Shown: piece by piece, positions 6,742 to 14,756 of the stretch | How the letters are laid out: every line of letters starts with the position of its first letter | Position numbering within the stretch: the stretch's first letter is position 1 | Assembly: GCF_020700235.1 (NCBI RefSeq) | Contig: NZ_CP085301.1 | Span: forward strand, 1,798,001 to 1,862,000 | Reading direction: 5' to 3' | Length of the DNA: 64,000 bases | Source: Haladaptatus pallidirubidus | Lineage (GTDB): Archaea > Halobacteriota > Halobacteria > Halobacteriales > Haladaptataceae | The notes under the pieces: generated by a model | What the model was told of the DNA's origin: nothing | Database searches by the model: none | Seen by the model: the letters and a program-made list of their open reading frames with translations, nothing else | Translations under genes and position numbers: made by a program

Positions 6742-9273
6742 ATGACTACCAGACGGTCGATTCTGAAAATCGGGGGCGGAATCGCGGCGGGAACCATCGT
6801 CAGCACGAAAACGCTCGGCTACGAACGAGACGGGGCTGAAACGGACGAAGTGACAATACAGCGTGACGAATACGGCGTCGCGCACGTCTACGCTCGTGAG
6901 GCGAACGATGCCGCACCGACGTTTTTCGGGTACGGATACGCAACTGCCGAAGACCGACTGTACCAGCTCGAACTCTCCCGGCGTTTCTACCGCGGGACGG
7001 TTTCGGCCGTACTCGGAAGCGACTGGGTCGAATTTGATAAAGCATCGCGGCAGACGCATTTCACCCAGACGCCCCTCGAAGAGCAGATAACGACCCAACT
7101 GGACGACGAACACCGAACCGTCATCAGGGCATTCACCGACGGCATCAATCGATACAATGAAGAAGTGAAAGATGGCGGTCGAGAGTGGCACGAGGGTTTC
7201 GTGGACGCCGGATTCGAACCCGACGGGTGGGTTATGGAAGACGTTGCGGGCGTCTTCGTCGGCACGATGGCGTACTTTTCCGGCTTTCAGTTGGAGACGC
7301 TGGGTGCGACGGTTCTCGAACAACTTCGTGAAACCCACTCCGAGCGCGAAGCGATGGCGCTCTTTCGAGACCTCCAGTGGGGCGACGACCCCGGAGCGCC
7401 GACTTCGACGGAGCAGTCGGGAGAGGGCTACGTGCCACCGTACGAAAAAGCGGGCGCACTGCATGAGCATCAGAGGGGGGCTGATTCGATGGGCGGCGAT
7501 TCGGTTGGGGGTCGAAGCAACCGAATCACGGGCGGCGATTTCAAGATTCCGAACGATGCCGCCGCGGTACACGAAGCGGAGATGGACAGAATCGGAACCG
7601 TCGCACAGGGACTGGACGGGCTCGGCCTTCCCATCAAGTTGGGGAGTAACGCGCTCGCGGTTCACGGCGACGCCACCGAAAGCGGCGACCCGCTGTTGAT
7701 GGGCGGCCCGCAGATGGGATTTTCCACGCCGTCCGTGATGTACGAAATCGGTCTCCACGGGCCCGATTTCGATGTTTCCGGTGCGACGGTTACGGGCTAC
7801 CCGTTCGTGATGTTCGGACACAACGGGAACGGAGCGTTCACGAGTACGGCGGGAATCGACAACTCGATTCAGACGTTCGTGGAGTCGATAGTTCCGCGCG
7901 ACGAGGCCGCCGACCAGTACGAATTCCGCAGAGAATTGCGCGATATCAACGAGCGAGAGGAGACGATACCGGTGGCCGACGCGTCGGACGAAACCGTCAC
8001 GCTTCGGTGGACGCATCACGGAACCATCACCCAGTACCGACCGGATGCGGGGGAGGCGCTCGCACAGACACGCGGCTTCGAAGGACGCGACATGAACTGT
8101 TGGAGAGCGTTTTACGACGCGCAGTTCGCGAGCAACGTTCACGAGTACGGAGAGGCCGCCCAACGATGCGATTACGCCCTGAACTTCGTGTGGGCCGGTG
8201 GAGACGACATCGGATACTTCCACCTCGGCCGATACCCCGACGCGGAGAGCGTTCCGTGGGACACCAGACTTCCGGCGGACGGCACGAAACACAAACTGAC
8301 GGACGACGACTACCTCCGGGCGGCCGACGGCGAAGTTCCCTACGCAATCAACCCGCCCGCCGGCTATTCGGCGCAGTGGAACAACAAACCAGCACCAGGC
8401 TGGGACAACGGCGACCTGAGTTACTCGTGGGGAACCGACCATCGCGTTCAGCGCATCATCAATCTCGTCGAACGTCACATCGAGCGTGGGGGCGTCCGGT
8501 ACGAGGACGTGAAAGACATCGTCTACGACATCTCGTTCGTCGATTTGCGTGCGATTCGGTACAAAGGGAAACTTCTCGATGCGCTGAAAGGGGCGTCGCT
8601 TTCCAAAACCGAACGCGACGCCGCGAACGCGCTTCGGAAGTGGAACGACTATCGCCAAGGAGACGGAGCGAAGTTCGGCGGGTCGTATCCGGTTGGATTC
8701 ACCGTGTTCGACGCGTTCTTCCCGCGTCTGCTGGAGAAGACTTTCAGTCCGGCGTTCGGCGATGCGTACGAACAGGCGACCCACTTCCTCGACTATCGAT
8801 ACGGCCGCGGGACGCTGATGCGAGCGCTCCATCCCGAAGAAGCCGCACTCGAACCAGCGGTCGATTATTTCGACGGCCAACCGAAATGCGTGTTTCGAAA
8901 CGCGTTCCGCGAAACGGTCGTCGCGTTCGAAGATGCGTACGGGTGTGACGTTTCGAGCTGGCGGCAACCCGCGGAAGTCGATGAACTCGACAACATGGCC
9001 CTGTTCGGCATGCCGATTGGGATCGGCGATGCTGGCAGTATGCCCTTTTTAAACCGCGGAACTGAGAATCACGTCGTGCGGATGGGTGAAGAAATACGCG
9101 CGGAAAACGTCGTTCCGCCGGGAAACTCCGGATACGTCGCTCCCGACGGAACGAGGGACGAGCACTACGACGATCAACTGGAGATGTTCATCGCGTTCGA
9201 GTACAAAGACCTCCTGTTCGCCGACGACGAAATAAACGACGCGACGGAGTCGACGAAAACGGTAGAAAGGTAA
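6742..9273 (+). CDS. Penicillin acylase family protein, Tat-exported
   Basis: An 843-residue Ntn-hydrolase precursor. The N-terminus has a twin-arginine signal (MTTRRSILKIGGG, followed by a hydrophobic AAGTIV segment), so it should be folded in the cytoplasm and exported. Family order is visible: alpha-chain motif FGYGYATAEDRLYQLELSRR (about 62-81), spacer, then the autocatalytic junction GSNALAVHG where Ser302 would become the N-terminal nucleophile of the beta chain. A later region IDNSIQTFVE and DRNCW-like DMNCWRAFY fit substrate pocket segments. Such enzymes cleave amides, including N-acyl homoserine lactones. A large reverse-strand frame over the same DNA is an antisense shadow. Confidence 0.9.
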   Translation: MTTRRSILKIGGGIAAGTIVSTKTLGYERDGAETDEVTIQRDEYGVAHVYAREANDAAPTFFGYGYATAEDRLYQLELSRRFYRGTVSAVLGSDWVEFDKASRQTHFTQTPLEEQITTQLDDEHRTVIRAFTDGINRYNEEVKDGGREWHEGFVDAGFEPDGWVMEDVAGVFVGTMAYFSGFQLETLGATVLEQLRETHSEREAMALFRDLQWGDDPGAPTSTEQSGEGYVPPYEKAGALHEHQRGADSMGGDSVGGRSNRITGGDFKIPNDAAAVHEAEMDRIGTVAQGLDGLGLPIKLGSNALAVHGDATESGDPLLMGGPQMGFSTPSVMYEIGLHGPDFDVSGATVTGYPFVMFGHNGNGAFTSTAGIDNSIQTFVESIVPRDEAADQYEFRRELRDINEREETIPVADASDETVTLRWTHHGTITQYRPDAGEALAQTRGFEGRDMNCWRAFYDAQFASNVHEYGEAAQRCDYALNFVWAGGDDIGYFHLGRYPDAESVPWDTRLPADGTKHKLTDDDYLRAADGEVPYAINPPAGYSAQWNNKPAPGWDNGDLSYSWGTDHRVQRIINLVERHIERGGVRYEDVKDIVYDISFVDLRAIRYKGKLLDALKGASLSKTERDAANALRKWNDYRQGDGAKFGGSYPVGFTVFDAFFPRLLEKTFSPAFGDAYEQATHFLDYRYGRGTLMRALHPEEAALEPAVDYFDGQPKCVFRNAFRETVVAFEDAYGCDVSSWRQPAEVDELDNMALFGMPIGIGDAGSMPFLNRGTENHVVRMGEEIRAENVVPPGNSGYVAPDGTRDEHYDDQLEMFIAFEYKDLLFADDEINDATESTKTVER

Positions 9274-9284
9274 AGGGACGAACA

Positions 9285-9304
9285 CACCCCATCGTTTCCG
9301 TTGT
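9285..9304 (-). repeat. Distal copy of the origin repeat (ORB-like)
   Basis: Minus-strand ACAACGGAAACGATGGGGTG differs from the copy at 30472-30491 at one position. It lies 12 bp after the acylase stop codon and about 19 kb from the main cluster. Confidence 0.75.
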
Positions 9305-9305
9305 T

Positions 9306-9602
9306 CTACGGCCGCGCCGGATTCGAAAAGTAGTCCAGCGGCGCGAGTAGTTCCGTACTCCCCGATACGAGCACGTCGTCCATCACCTGGGCGTGGTCGT
9401 CGTCGATATCGAAGTCCGAGGCTTCGACCGCTTCTTTCGACGCTTCGATGTTGTCCGCTTCCATGAAGGAGAAAAGGAAATCGCCGTCCTCGGTCGAGCG
9501 GAGAAATCTGGCTTCGGTGAAGACGCCCTCGTTGACGAGCGTTTCGTCGGTTTCCGAGAGTCAGGAGACGAGACGTTGTCGCCAGTGCGGGTCACCGACA
9601 AT
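9306..9602 (-). pseudogene. DUF6176 family pseudogene
   Basis: The minus frame gives a good DUF6176 C-terminal part: VNEGVFTEARFL, then DGDFLFSFMEADNIEASKEA, and the ending ELLAPLDYFSNPARP. An in-frame TGA at 9561-9563 interrupts the N-terminal part (upstream frame HWRQRLVS), probably where a Trp codon stood, and no proper start is visible further up. The intact relative at 26575-26937 shares the order E-G-V-FTE, then the DGDYLVWYFEA block. The left limit of the remnant is uncertain. Confidence 0.65.
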
Positions 9603-9777
9603 GAGGACTGAAATCGGCTCCGCGGGGATATCGTTCGAATGTCGGTTCGGGTTCATCGTCGGAAGTTGGAGCGTGATGAACGAAAATCTCGTCGATATAC
9701 AACCCGACCACACAGTCGAAGAGCGTCTGAATATGAATACCACATGCCTTTAGTGAGTTCGGATGATAGATCCGAAT

Positions 9778-9972
9778 ATGGGTTTTGGAAGCTACGACGA
9801 ATCCGAACAACAGAACCGAGAACAGGATTCCAACATGGACGAGTCGAGCGCAGTCAACGTCCACGAAAACGACCATAAGGGCGAAATCACGTTCGACAGC
9901 GACGCCTCCAGCGACGAACTCATCGCCAAACTCGGCGAGATGAAAGACGACGAGACGGAAGACGAGTCGTAG
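9778..9972 (+). CDS. DUF5786 family protein
   Basis: A 64-residue highly acidic haloarchaeal protein. The start MGFGSYDESEQQ is the conserved beginning of the family, so this ATG is preferred over a non-ATG start five codons upstream. The middle VNVHENDHKGEITFDSDASSDELIAKLGEM is the conserved core. Function is unknown. The protein is probably cytoplasmic and stands alone. Confidence 0.85.
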   Translation: MGFGSYDESEQQNREQDSNMDESSAVNVHENDHKGEITFDSDASSDELIAKLGEMKDDETEDES

Positions 9973-10016
9973 CGTCTTCGTACCGAATTTTCTTCTTTAT
10001 TTTTGTCTGAATTCTT

Positions 10017-11273
10017 TCAGTCGGACGAGACGCCAGTTCCCTTCTCGACGGAACCGACAGGCGATTCGAGCGTGTAGAAAACGATACCGCAAACGAGAAA
10101 CAGACTGCCAAGCACCGCGAGCGCGACGAGCGGCGTTCGAATATCGGCGACAACGCCGCTGAGCGGTTTAAGCGGAAATCGAACCAGAGCGTACATCATC
10201 GAAACCGCGCTGAGCACCGTCGCCCGACCGATGGATTCCGTATGCTCGTTGACGTAGCCGCTCGCAATCGGTTTCATCACCGTGTTCGCGGATTTCATCA
10301 CGAAAAAGAGCGGGAACGCCACGAGCGGAAAGAATATCGGGATAACGAAGAAAATGCCGACCAGAGCGGAGATGAGAAGAACCGCCCAGCGGGTCGAAAG
10401 GTAATCCTCGATAGCACCGGCGTAGTAGCTAGCGATGGCGGCCACGACGCTGAACGCGGTATAAAGCGGGCCAAGTCTTGATTGTGGTAGTGAAAGTCGT
10501 CTCGTTGCGATTGGCTGAATAAACTCGTCTGCCGCGTTAATAATCGCGAAAAACAGCGCCGTGTACAGAACGAACGACCGAAGCGGGGGTTCCGATAGCT
10601 TCTGTCGGATGACCGGAATCGCTTCCATAATCGTGAACCGGTCGTCACTGTGGTCAGTATCGTCGCTACCGTCGCCATCGTCGTCACCGTCGTTCGCGTG
10701 GCGACCCGATGCGGGCAACGAAAGCAACACCGGAACACCACAGAGGAGGAGAAGTCCGCCAGCCACGAACGGCAACCGAGGGTCGGCGCTGTAAAGGAAT
10801 CCGGCGCCAAGCATGGTGCCAGCACTCACCCACTGGTTCACGGATCCGCCTCGCCCCCGAACGCGGATGTACTCTTCCTCGCGGAGTCGGTCTTTGAGCG
10901 CATCGTACAGCCACGCGTCACCACTCCCGGACTGAAATGCGATTCCGAGCGCCCAGAGTATCCAAAGCAGGGCAAACGCTGCGAACGTCTGTGCGACGAC
11001 GAAACCCAGTACCGAGAGTGCGAGCAGTATATTTCCGAGCAGGAGACTTCGACGGCGACCGATGTAATCGCCGACGTATCCGGACGGGATTTCGCCGACG
11101 ACGAGAAAACCAGCCGAGATACTCCCCAACAGGCCGATTTGCGTGTAGCTCAGGTCGCGGTTCAGGAGGAAAATCGTGAAGACGGGCCAAAAAAACCCGA
11201 ACGTCATCGTCGCCTGAAAAAGGTAGTATTTCAGAACGACGGGCGACGGACATGTCCAGTTCGTGTATCCCAT
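10017..11273 (-). CDS. MFS transporter
   Basis: A 418-residue integral membrane protein with about 12 hydrophobic segments in two groups of six, separated by an acidic cytoplasmic loop (GRHANDGDDDGDGSDDTDHSDD, around residues 190-215). After helix 2 the conserved MFS loop is seen as GYVGDYIGRRRSLLLG. The first helices read YYLFQATMTFGFFWPVFTIFLL. Substrate cannot be inferred. It is transcribed towards the DUF5786 gene and stops 44 bp from it. Confidence 0.85.
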   Translation of the reverse strand: MGYTNWTCPSPVVLKYYLFQATMTFGFFWPVFTIFLLNRDLSYTQIGLLGSISAGFLVVGEIPSGYVGDYIGRRRSLLLGNILLALSVLGFVVAQTFAAFALLWILWALGIAFQSGSGDAWLYDALKDRLREEEYIRVRGRGGSVNQWVSAGTMLGAGFLYSADPRLPFVAGGLLLLCGVPVLLSLPASGRHANDGDDDGDGSDDTDHSDDRFTIMEAIPVIRQKLSEPPLRSFVLYTALFFAIINAADEFIQPIATRRLSLPQSRLGPLYTAFSVVAAIASYYAGAIEDYLSTRWAVLLISALVGIFFVIPIFFPLVAFPLFFVMKSANTVMKPIASGYVNEHTESIGRATVLSAVSMMYALVRFPLKPLSGVVADIRTPLVALAVLGSLFLVCGIVFYTLESPVGSVEKGTGVSSD

Positions 11274-11480
11274 TGTTTGTCGATGTAGTTCTCGGACGTC
11301 GGAGGTCCCCGTCGTTCTCGTGACAACTATCCATTCGTGATAATAAAAAGTGTTAGCTGATTGTATTTTAAGTTGGGTATTTGACGTTTTGGGGGCAAAG
11401 TAACAGCGAACGCCGTAGATGTTCGAATGGTCGTTGAAATTTTCCCAGGCGAACTGAAAATGAGTAAATCGCTATCGATT

Positions 11481-11496
11481 TTTAGGTAGGCTGAAA
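11481..11496. promoter_or_regulatory. Weak DtxR-like half-box upstream of dpsA
   Basis: TTTAGGTAGGCTGAAA keeps the TTAGG half of the iron-box found at 13717-13730 but the second half is degenerate. It lies about 55 nt before the DpsA ATG. Metal-dependent control of an iron-storing Dps protein would make sense, but on sequence alone this is weak. Confidence 0.25.
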
Positions 11497-11551
11497 AATT
11501 ATTCACGGTTTGCCAACTTATAAGATGCTGAAGAACCTCTCTAGAGATGCA

Positions 11552-12097
11552 ATGAGTACCCAGAAAACCGTTCGACAAGAGGCAGGTACCGTCGAGGAAA
11601 ACCCCGTACGACTCGACCGGGAGAAGGCGGAGCAGATAGTCGATGCACTCAACACGGACCTCGCCGACGCGTACGTGCTGTATCACCAACTCCACAAACA
11701 CCACTGGAACGTCGAGGGTGCCGAACACCTCCAAATTCACCTGTTCTTGCAGGATGCCTACGAGGACGTAGAAGAAGCGGCCGACGAGCTCGCGGAGCGG
11801 GCACAAACCCTCGGCGGGGTTCCCCACGCGAGCATGACCGCGCTCTCCGAGGCCGCAACCGTGGAGCCGGAAGACGAGGACGTGTACGACATCCGAACGT
11901 CGTTCGAAAACGACCTCGGAATGTACGGCGACATCATCGAGAGCTACCGCGAGCACATCGAACTCGCCGATGGGCTCGGCGACTACGCAACGTCCGAGAT
12001 GCTCCGCGAACAGTTAGAAACGCTCGAAGAACACGCCCACGTTATCGCCCACTATCTCGAAGACGACACGCTCGTCCTCGAATCGGCGACGAAGTAA
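11552..12097 (+). CDS. dpsA: DpsA, ferritin-like DNA-protection protein
   Basis: A 181-residue Dps/ferritin-like protein. Start chosen at MSTQKTVRQEAG, which matches the beginning of known haloarchaeal DpsA; ATGs 27 and 42 nt upstream would add an unusual extension. The ferroxidase signature is seen as LYHQLHKHHWNVEGAEHLQIHLFLQ-type helix (His, Trp, Glu, His spacing) with the second-shell DAYEDVEEAADELAER. It stores iron as a dodecamer and shields DNA from peroxide damage. It lies close to an iron-box module (12459-13730), and a weak DtxR-like sequence precedes it. Confidence 0.92.
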   Translation: MSTQKTVRQEAGTVEENPVRLDREKAEQIVDALNTDLADAYVLYHQLHKHHWNVEGAEHLQIHLFLQDAYEDVEEAADELAERAQTLGGVPHASMTALSEAATVEPEDEDVYDIRTSFENDLGMYGDIIESYREHIELADGLGDYATSEMLREQLETLEEHAHVIAHYLEDDTLVLESATK

Positions 12098-12104
12098 CCG
12101 GTGA

Positions 12105-12398
12105 TTACCGAACGTCCGGTGCTTCATCGCCGGGACGCCCTGGTATCTCCACTTCTATTTCCAATTTCGGCTCCCCGACGCCGCTGAAGTCGATTTCCAG
12201 CTCGATGGGGTCGCCGAAGGCGAACGGAAGTTCCCACTCGTCGGTGAGGACGGTGAGTTCGTCGTTGTCGCGTAGCTGTTCGCCGAGTTGTACGAGAAAC
12301 TCACCCACTTCGCTCGCGCTCAAGCGGTACTCCTGTTCGAAGTCCCGTCCGGTTCGAATCGTCGTTCGGTCGTAGCCGGTTTCGGAGTCGTTCGACAT
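12105..12398 (-). CDS. Amphi-Trp domain protein
   Basis: A 97-residue protein. The segment EQEYRLSASEVGEFLVQLGEQLRDND followed by TDEWELPFAFGDPIELEIDF and the amphipathic strand PKLEIEVEIPG is the amphi-Trp domain, a small domain with alternating hydrophobic and charged strands around a central Trp. Its role is not known; in haloarchaea it is common as a short stand-alone gene. It is convergent with dpsA, 7 nt apart. Confidence 0.75.
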   Translation of the reverse strand: MSNDSETGYDRTTIRTGRDFEQEYRLSASEVGEFLVQLGEQLRDNDELTVLTDEWELPFAFGDPIELEIDFSGVGEPKLEIEVEIPGRPGDEAPDVR

Positions 12399-12458
12399 AG
12401 AACTCGTGTACGTCGCGCGCCGACGAAAACTCGTCGGAAGGAGAGTTCATGAAGACGG

Positions 12459-12626
12459 TTACCGAATCAAATCGACAGTCAGGTCGCTCGAAATCCATCC
12501 GTCGGTGTTGCCCGATTCGAGGAAGACGACCTTCTCGGGGCAACTGTTACAGGCGGCAATTTCCGGACGGGAGAGAGCATCCGAAACCTCCCTTCCGTCA
12601 GACTGAAACTCGGTTCGTGCAGGCAT
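12459..12626 (-). CDS. 55-aa protein with CNSC motif under an iron-type box
   Basis: An ATG at 12626 opens a 55-codon frame that is in none of the longer frames of the area. The product reads MPARTEFQSDG at the start, a CxxC pair in IAACNSCPEKVVFLESG, then DGWISSDLTVDLIR at the end. The Asp-Gly-Trp-Ile-x-Ser/Thr-Asp ending recalls small haloarchaeal proteins with a DGxxVxSD strand. A perfect DtxR-type palindrome sits 9-24 bp upstream of the ATG (12635-12650), so metal-controlled expression is likely. Two cysteines could bind a metal between subunits. Function unknown. Confidence 0.65.
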   Translation of the reverse strand: MPARTEFQSDGREVSDALSRPEIAACNSCPEKVVFLESGNTDGWISSDLTVDLIR

Positions 12627-12634
12627 CGAACTGA

Positions 12635-12650
12635 TTTAGGCAGGCCTAAA
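12635..12650. promoter_or_regulatory. DtxR/IdeR-type iron box
   Basis: TTTAGGCAGGCCTAAA is a palindrome around a 2-nt centre and keeps the TTAGG..CCTAA core bound by DtxR-family metalloregulators (SirR, Idr in haloarchaea). It precedes the 55-aa gene and overlaps its likely promoter. Confidence 0.75.
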
Positions 12651-12710
12651 ATAAAAAGGTGCGGGTTTTCGGTTCTTCTTCGGCGTTTATACGAGTTGAA
12701 TCGGCCACCA

Positions 12711-13592
12711 TCAGTTGGACACCTCGGGGACGCTGACGAGGCCAGCGGGAGCTCCGTCGGAGGCAATCGACATGGAAAATCGCCACGTCAGCGGTGAGTC
12801 ATCGGCCTCGAACCGTTCTGCATGCGAAATTTGGAGCGTCGAATCGGGGCACCGACTGAACAGTTCGACGATAATCGGAAGGGTGGGTATCCGGCCATCG
12901 ACCGTGTCGAGTGCGTATGCGGTTATCGTCACGTCCCACATTCTGTCGTCGCAGGAACCGGTCGAAGACGGACGAAGCGTATAATCCGACACTAACGAGG
13001 CAGAGTGCAGTTGAGCAAGCGTTTCCGAAAGCGGTTCTTCGCACGGCCTGTGTGATGAGATTCGCTCCGCGGCCATTCGAATGGTGGCCGCTTGTTCTTC
13101 CGTCGTTAGGTGGTTTTCCAGTTCCACGCTCATGCTTTCGAGCAGTCGAAGGCAGAGTTCGTCGGGACTTTCGATGGATTCCGCGGCATCGAGGTACGTA
13201 TCCATAACCGCTCGCTCGACGGCGTCGTGCGGCGACTCGGAAATAATCTCGAACACCGCACCTGCGACGGTGTGACAGAACTCGATCAGCTGTCGTCGTC
13301 CGGATGCCGTCGAACTCGGTTCCGAGTCCGATTCGCGTGGAACGTTTTCGACCGGTTCTTCACAGACTATCAAATCGTAGTACGGGAGTTGCGGATCATA
13401 CCGCCGCAGTGCACTTCGATACCGTTCAGTTGCGCGCACAGCTCTATCCGCGGTTTCGCGGCTTTCGAACCGCCTTCCGACGGTGGGAACCGGTCGGTCG
13501 CCCGTGCGCCCGCAAACGAGGTAGTACCGACCGCCATCGATTTCGAGGGCTTCGATGTGTCGTCGGAGTTTACTGAGGGTACTTCCAACCAT
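12711..13592 (-). CDS. DUF7551 family protein, iron-box controlled
   Basis: A 293-residue soluble protein. The N-terminal region TLSKLRRHIEALEIDGGRYYLVCGRTGDRPVPTVG, then FESRETADRAVRATERYRSALRRYDPQLPYYDLIVCE, is the DUF7551/DUF7552 repeat family found in haloarchaea near metal-regulated genes. The C-terminal half (about 105-290) contains a helical part and strands without a domain I can name. Two DtxR-type boxes (13680-13695 and 13717-13730) lie upstream. Cysteines are scattered, with no clear metal cluster. A role in iron response is inferred from the boxes only. Confidence 0.7.
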   Translation of the reverse strand: MVGSTLSKLRRHIEALEIDGGRYYLVCGRTGDRPVPTVGRRFESRETADRAVRATERYRSALRRYDPQLPYYDLIVCEEPVENVPRESDSEPSSTASGRRQLIEFCHTVAGAVFEIISESPHDAVERAVMDTYLDAAESIESPDELCLRLLESMSVELENHLTTEEQAATIRMAAERISSHRPCEEPLSETLAQLHSASLVSDYTLRPSSTGSCDDRMWDVTITAYALDTVDGRIPTLPIIVELFSRCPDSTLQISHAERFEADDSPLTWRFSMSIASDGAPAGLVSVPEVSN

Positions 13593-13679
13593 GGAATTTA
13601 GCCACCGTATTCGCCGATTTGGACTCGGTGGGTTGTAGCGTACGGAGTTTCGTCTCTCATCGTCTGCCGAACCATGGTT

Positions 13680-13695
13680 TTTAGGCTCGCCTAAA
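13680..13695. promoter_or_regulatory. DtxR/IdeR-type iron box 1 of DUF7551 promoter
   Basis: TTTAGGCTCGCCTAAA is a palindrome around a 2-nt centre, 88 bp before the DUF7551 ATG. The sequence between this box and the next includes an A/T-rich TATA-like segment on the minus strand. Confidence 0.8.
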
Positions 13696-13716
13696 CCATT
13701 AAATGCGTTTCGGTAA

Positions 13717-13730
13717 TTAGGTTAGCCTAA
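13717..13730. promoter_or_regulatory. DtxR/IdeR-type iron box 2 of DUF7551 promoter
   Basis: TTAGGTTAGCCTAA equals the first 14 bases of the classical DtxR operator consensus. Together with the box at 13680 it brackets the presumed promoter. Confidence 0.8.
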
Positions 13731-14144
13731 AATCAGATGGGAAGGTCGTCGATGTCGGCGGGGAGTCGAGCGGAGTGGTAAAACCACGCCGAGTACGAAA
13801 TCGTTACACTCGGCGCGTCGCCGGAGAAGCCAGATTGGACCACCAACGCCTCAGGAAGTTACCGGAGAAAACTACTGTCGGGACGGCTCCTTCGTGTTTT
13901 CGTGGTCCCGAAGGATTGGTTTCTTCCGATAGCAGGAAAGTAAGAATTCTCATAGTATCGTCCGATTAGCGAATTCGTTACGGCTACGAAACGGGTGCGT
14001 CGGAAGTGGTTCGTGAAAACGACACTGGCCACCACCGAAAAAGAATAACATACGACGCAGTAATCAGCGAACCGTCTTGGCCAGACGAAACGGTAGGAAC
14101 TCACGTCGGAGATAGTATATTGAAATGGAGTTTATAGCCTCGGT
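13731..14144. other. Intergenic stretch, no gene recognised
   Basis: No frame shows family sequence. Two small dyads are present: GTGGT/ACCAC at 13775-13787, and CGCCGAGT/ACTCGGCG at 13787-13794 and 13808-13815. An iron-regulated short RNA running rightward from the boxes is possible but unproven. Confidence 0.35.
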
Positions 14145-14557
14145 TCACGTCGCCAACAGCGCAACCGCGCCGATTGCGAGACCGATTCCCGCCATATCTC
14201 GCACACTTACCGATTCGCCGAGGAAAACGACGCCGAGGACGGCGGCGACGACGAAGTAGAGCGCCGTCACGGTCGTCGCAATTGCCGTGTTTCCGTACTG
14301 ATCGCGGCGTAGTAGCTTATCGACCCGACGCCGGAGAACAGGCCGCCGACGATTGCGAACGCGACCCCCGAATCGGTGAGCGTCACCGGCCCCGACTGCG
14401 AGGCAATGTAGAGGGTTGCGACGCCGACACCGATGGCGTAGGAAATCGCCATCGCCACCTCCGGTTCGAGGGTTCGGGTGGCGTAGTCGGCGAACACGGC
14501 CCACACTCCCCACGCGATCATTCCGATCAGAGCGAAAAGAATTGCAGTACGAACCAT
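14145..14557 (-). pseudogene. Frameshifted EamA/DMT-type permease (half-size)
   Basis: The start MVRTAILFALIGMIAWGVWAVFADY begins a half-size EamA permease with a hydrophobic helix pattern up to VGSISYYAA. There the frame runs into STETRQLRRP and stops, while the -1 frame resumes with QYGNTAIATTVTALYFVVAA...VFLGESVSVRDMAG and the expected last helix. A one-base loss near 14301 joins the two parts into a normal protein of about 137 residues. It may be a true pseudogene or a sequencing error. Confidence 0.75.
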
Positions 14558-14756
14558 GTACTCGGCCACGAACCGTACGGACGAATGGCTTCCCATTCCG
14601 GCGTTTCAGGCGGTGGCTGTCGGCGGTCAGTAGGTGGCTATCGACGGACAGAGGAGGGTACGACTGAAATCAACGAACGGCTGTAGATAGACAGAAAGCG
14701 CCTGTCTCCGGCGTAGGACGGTCATAACAAACGGTGGAAATCACGACCATTCGCGC

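Noticed and set aside
6712..8967. 751-aa reverse-strand ORF
   Set aside because: Antisense shadow of the penicillin acylase gene; Arg/Val-rich without any domain, a known effect of GC-rich codon bias.
13737..13780. 14-codon ORF after iron box 2
   Set aside because: ATG to TAA only 14 residues (MGRSSMSAGSRAEW); no support.
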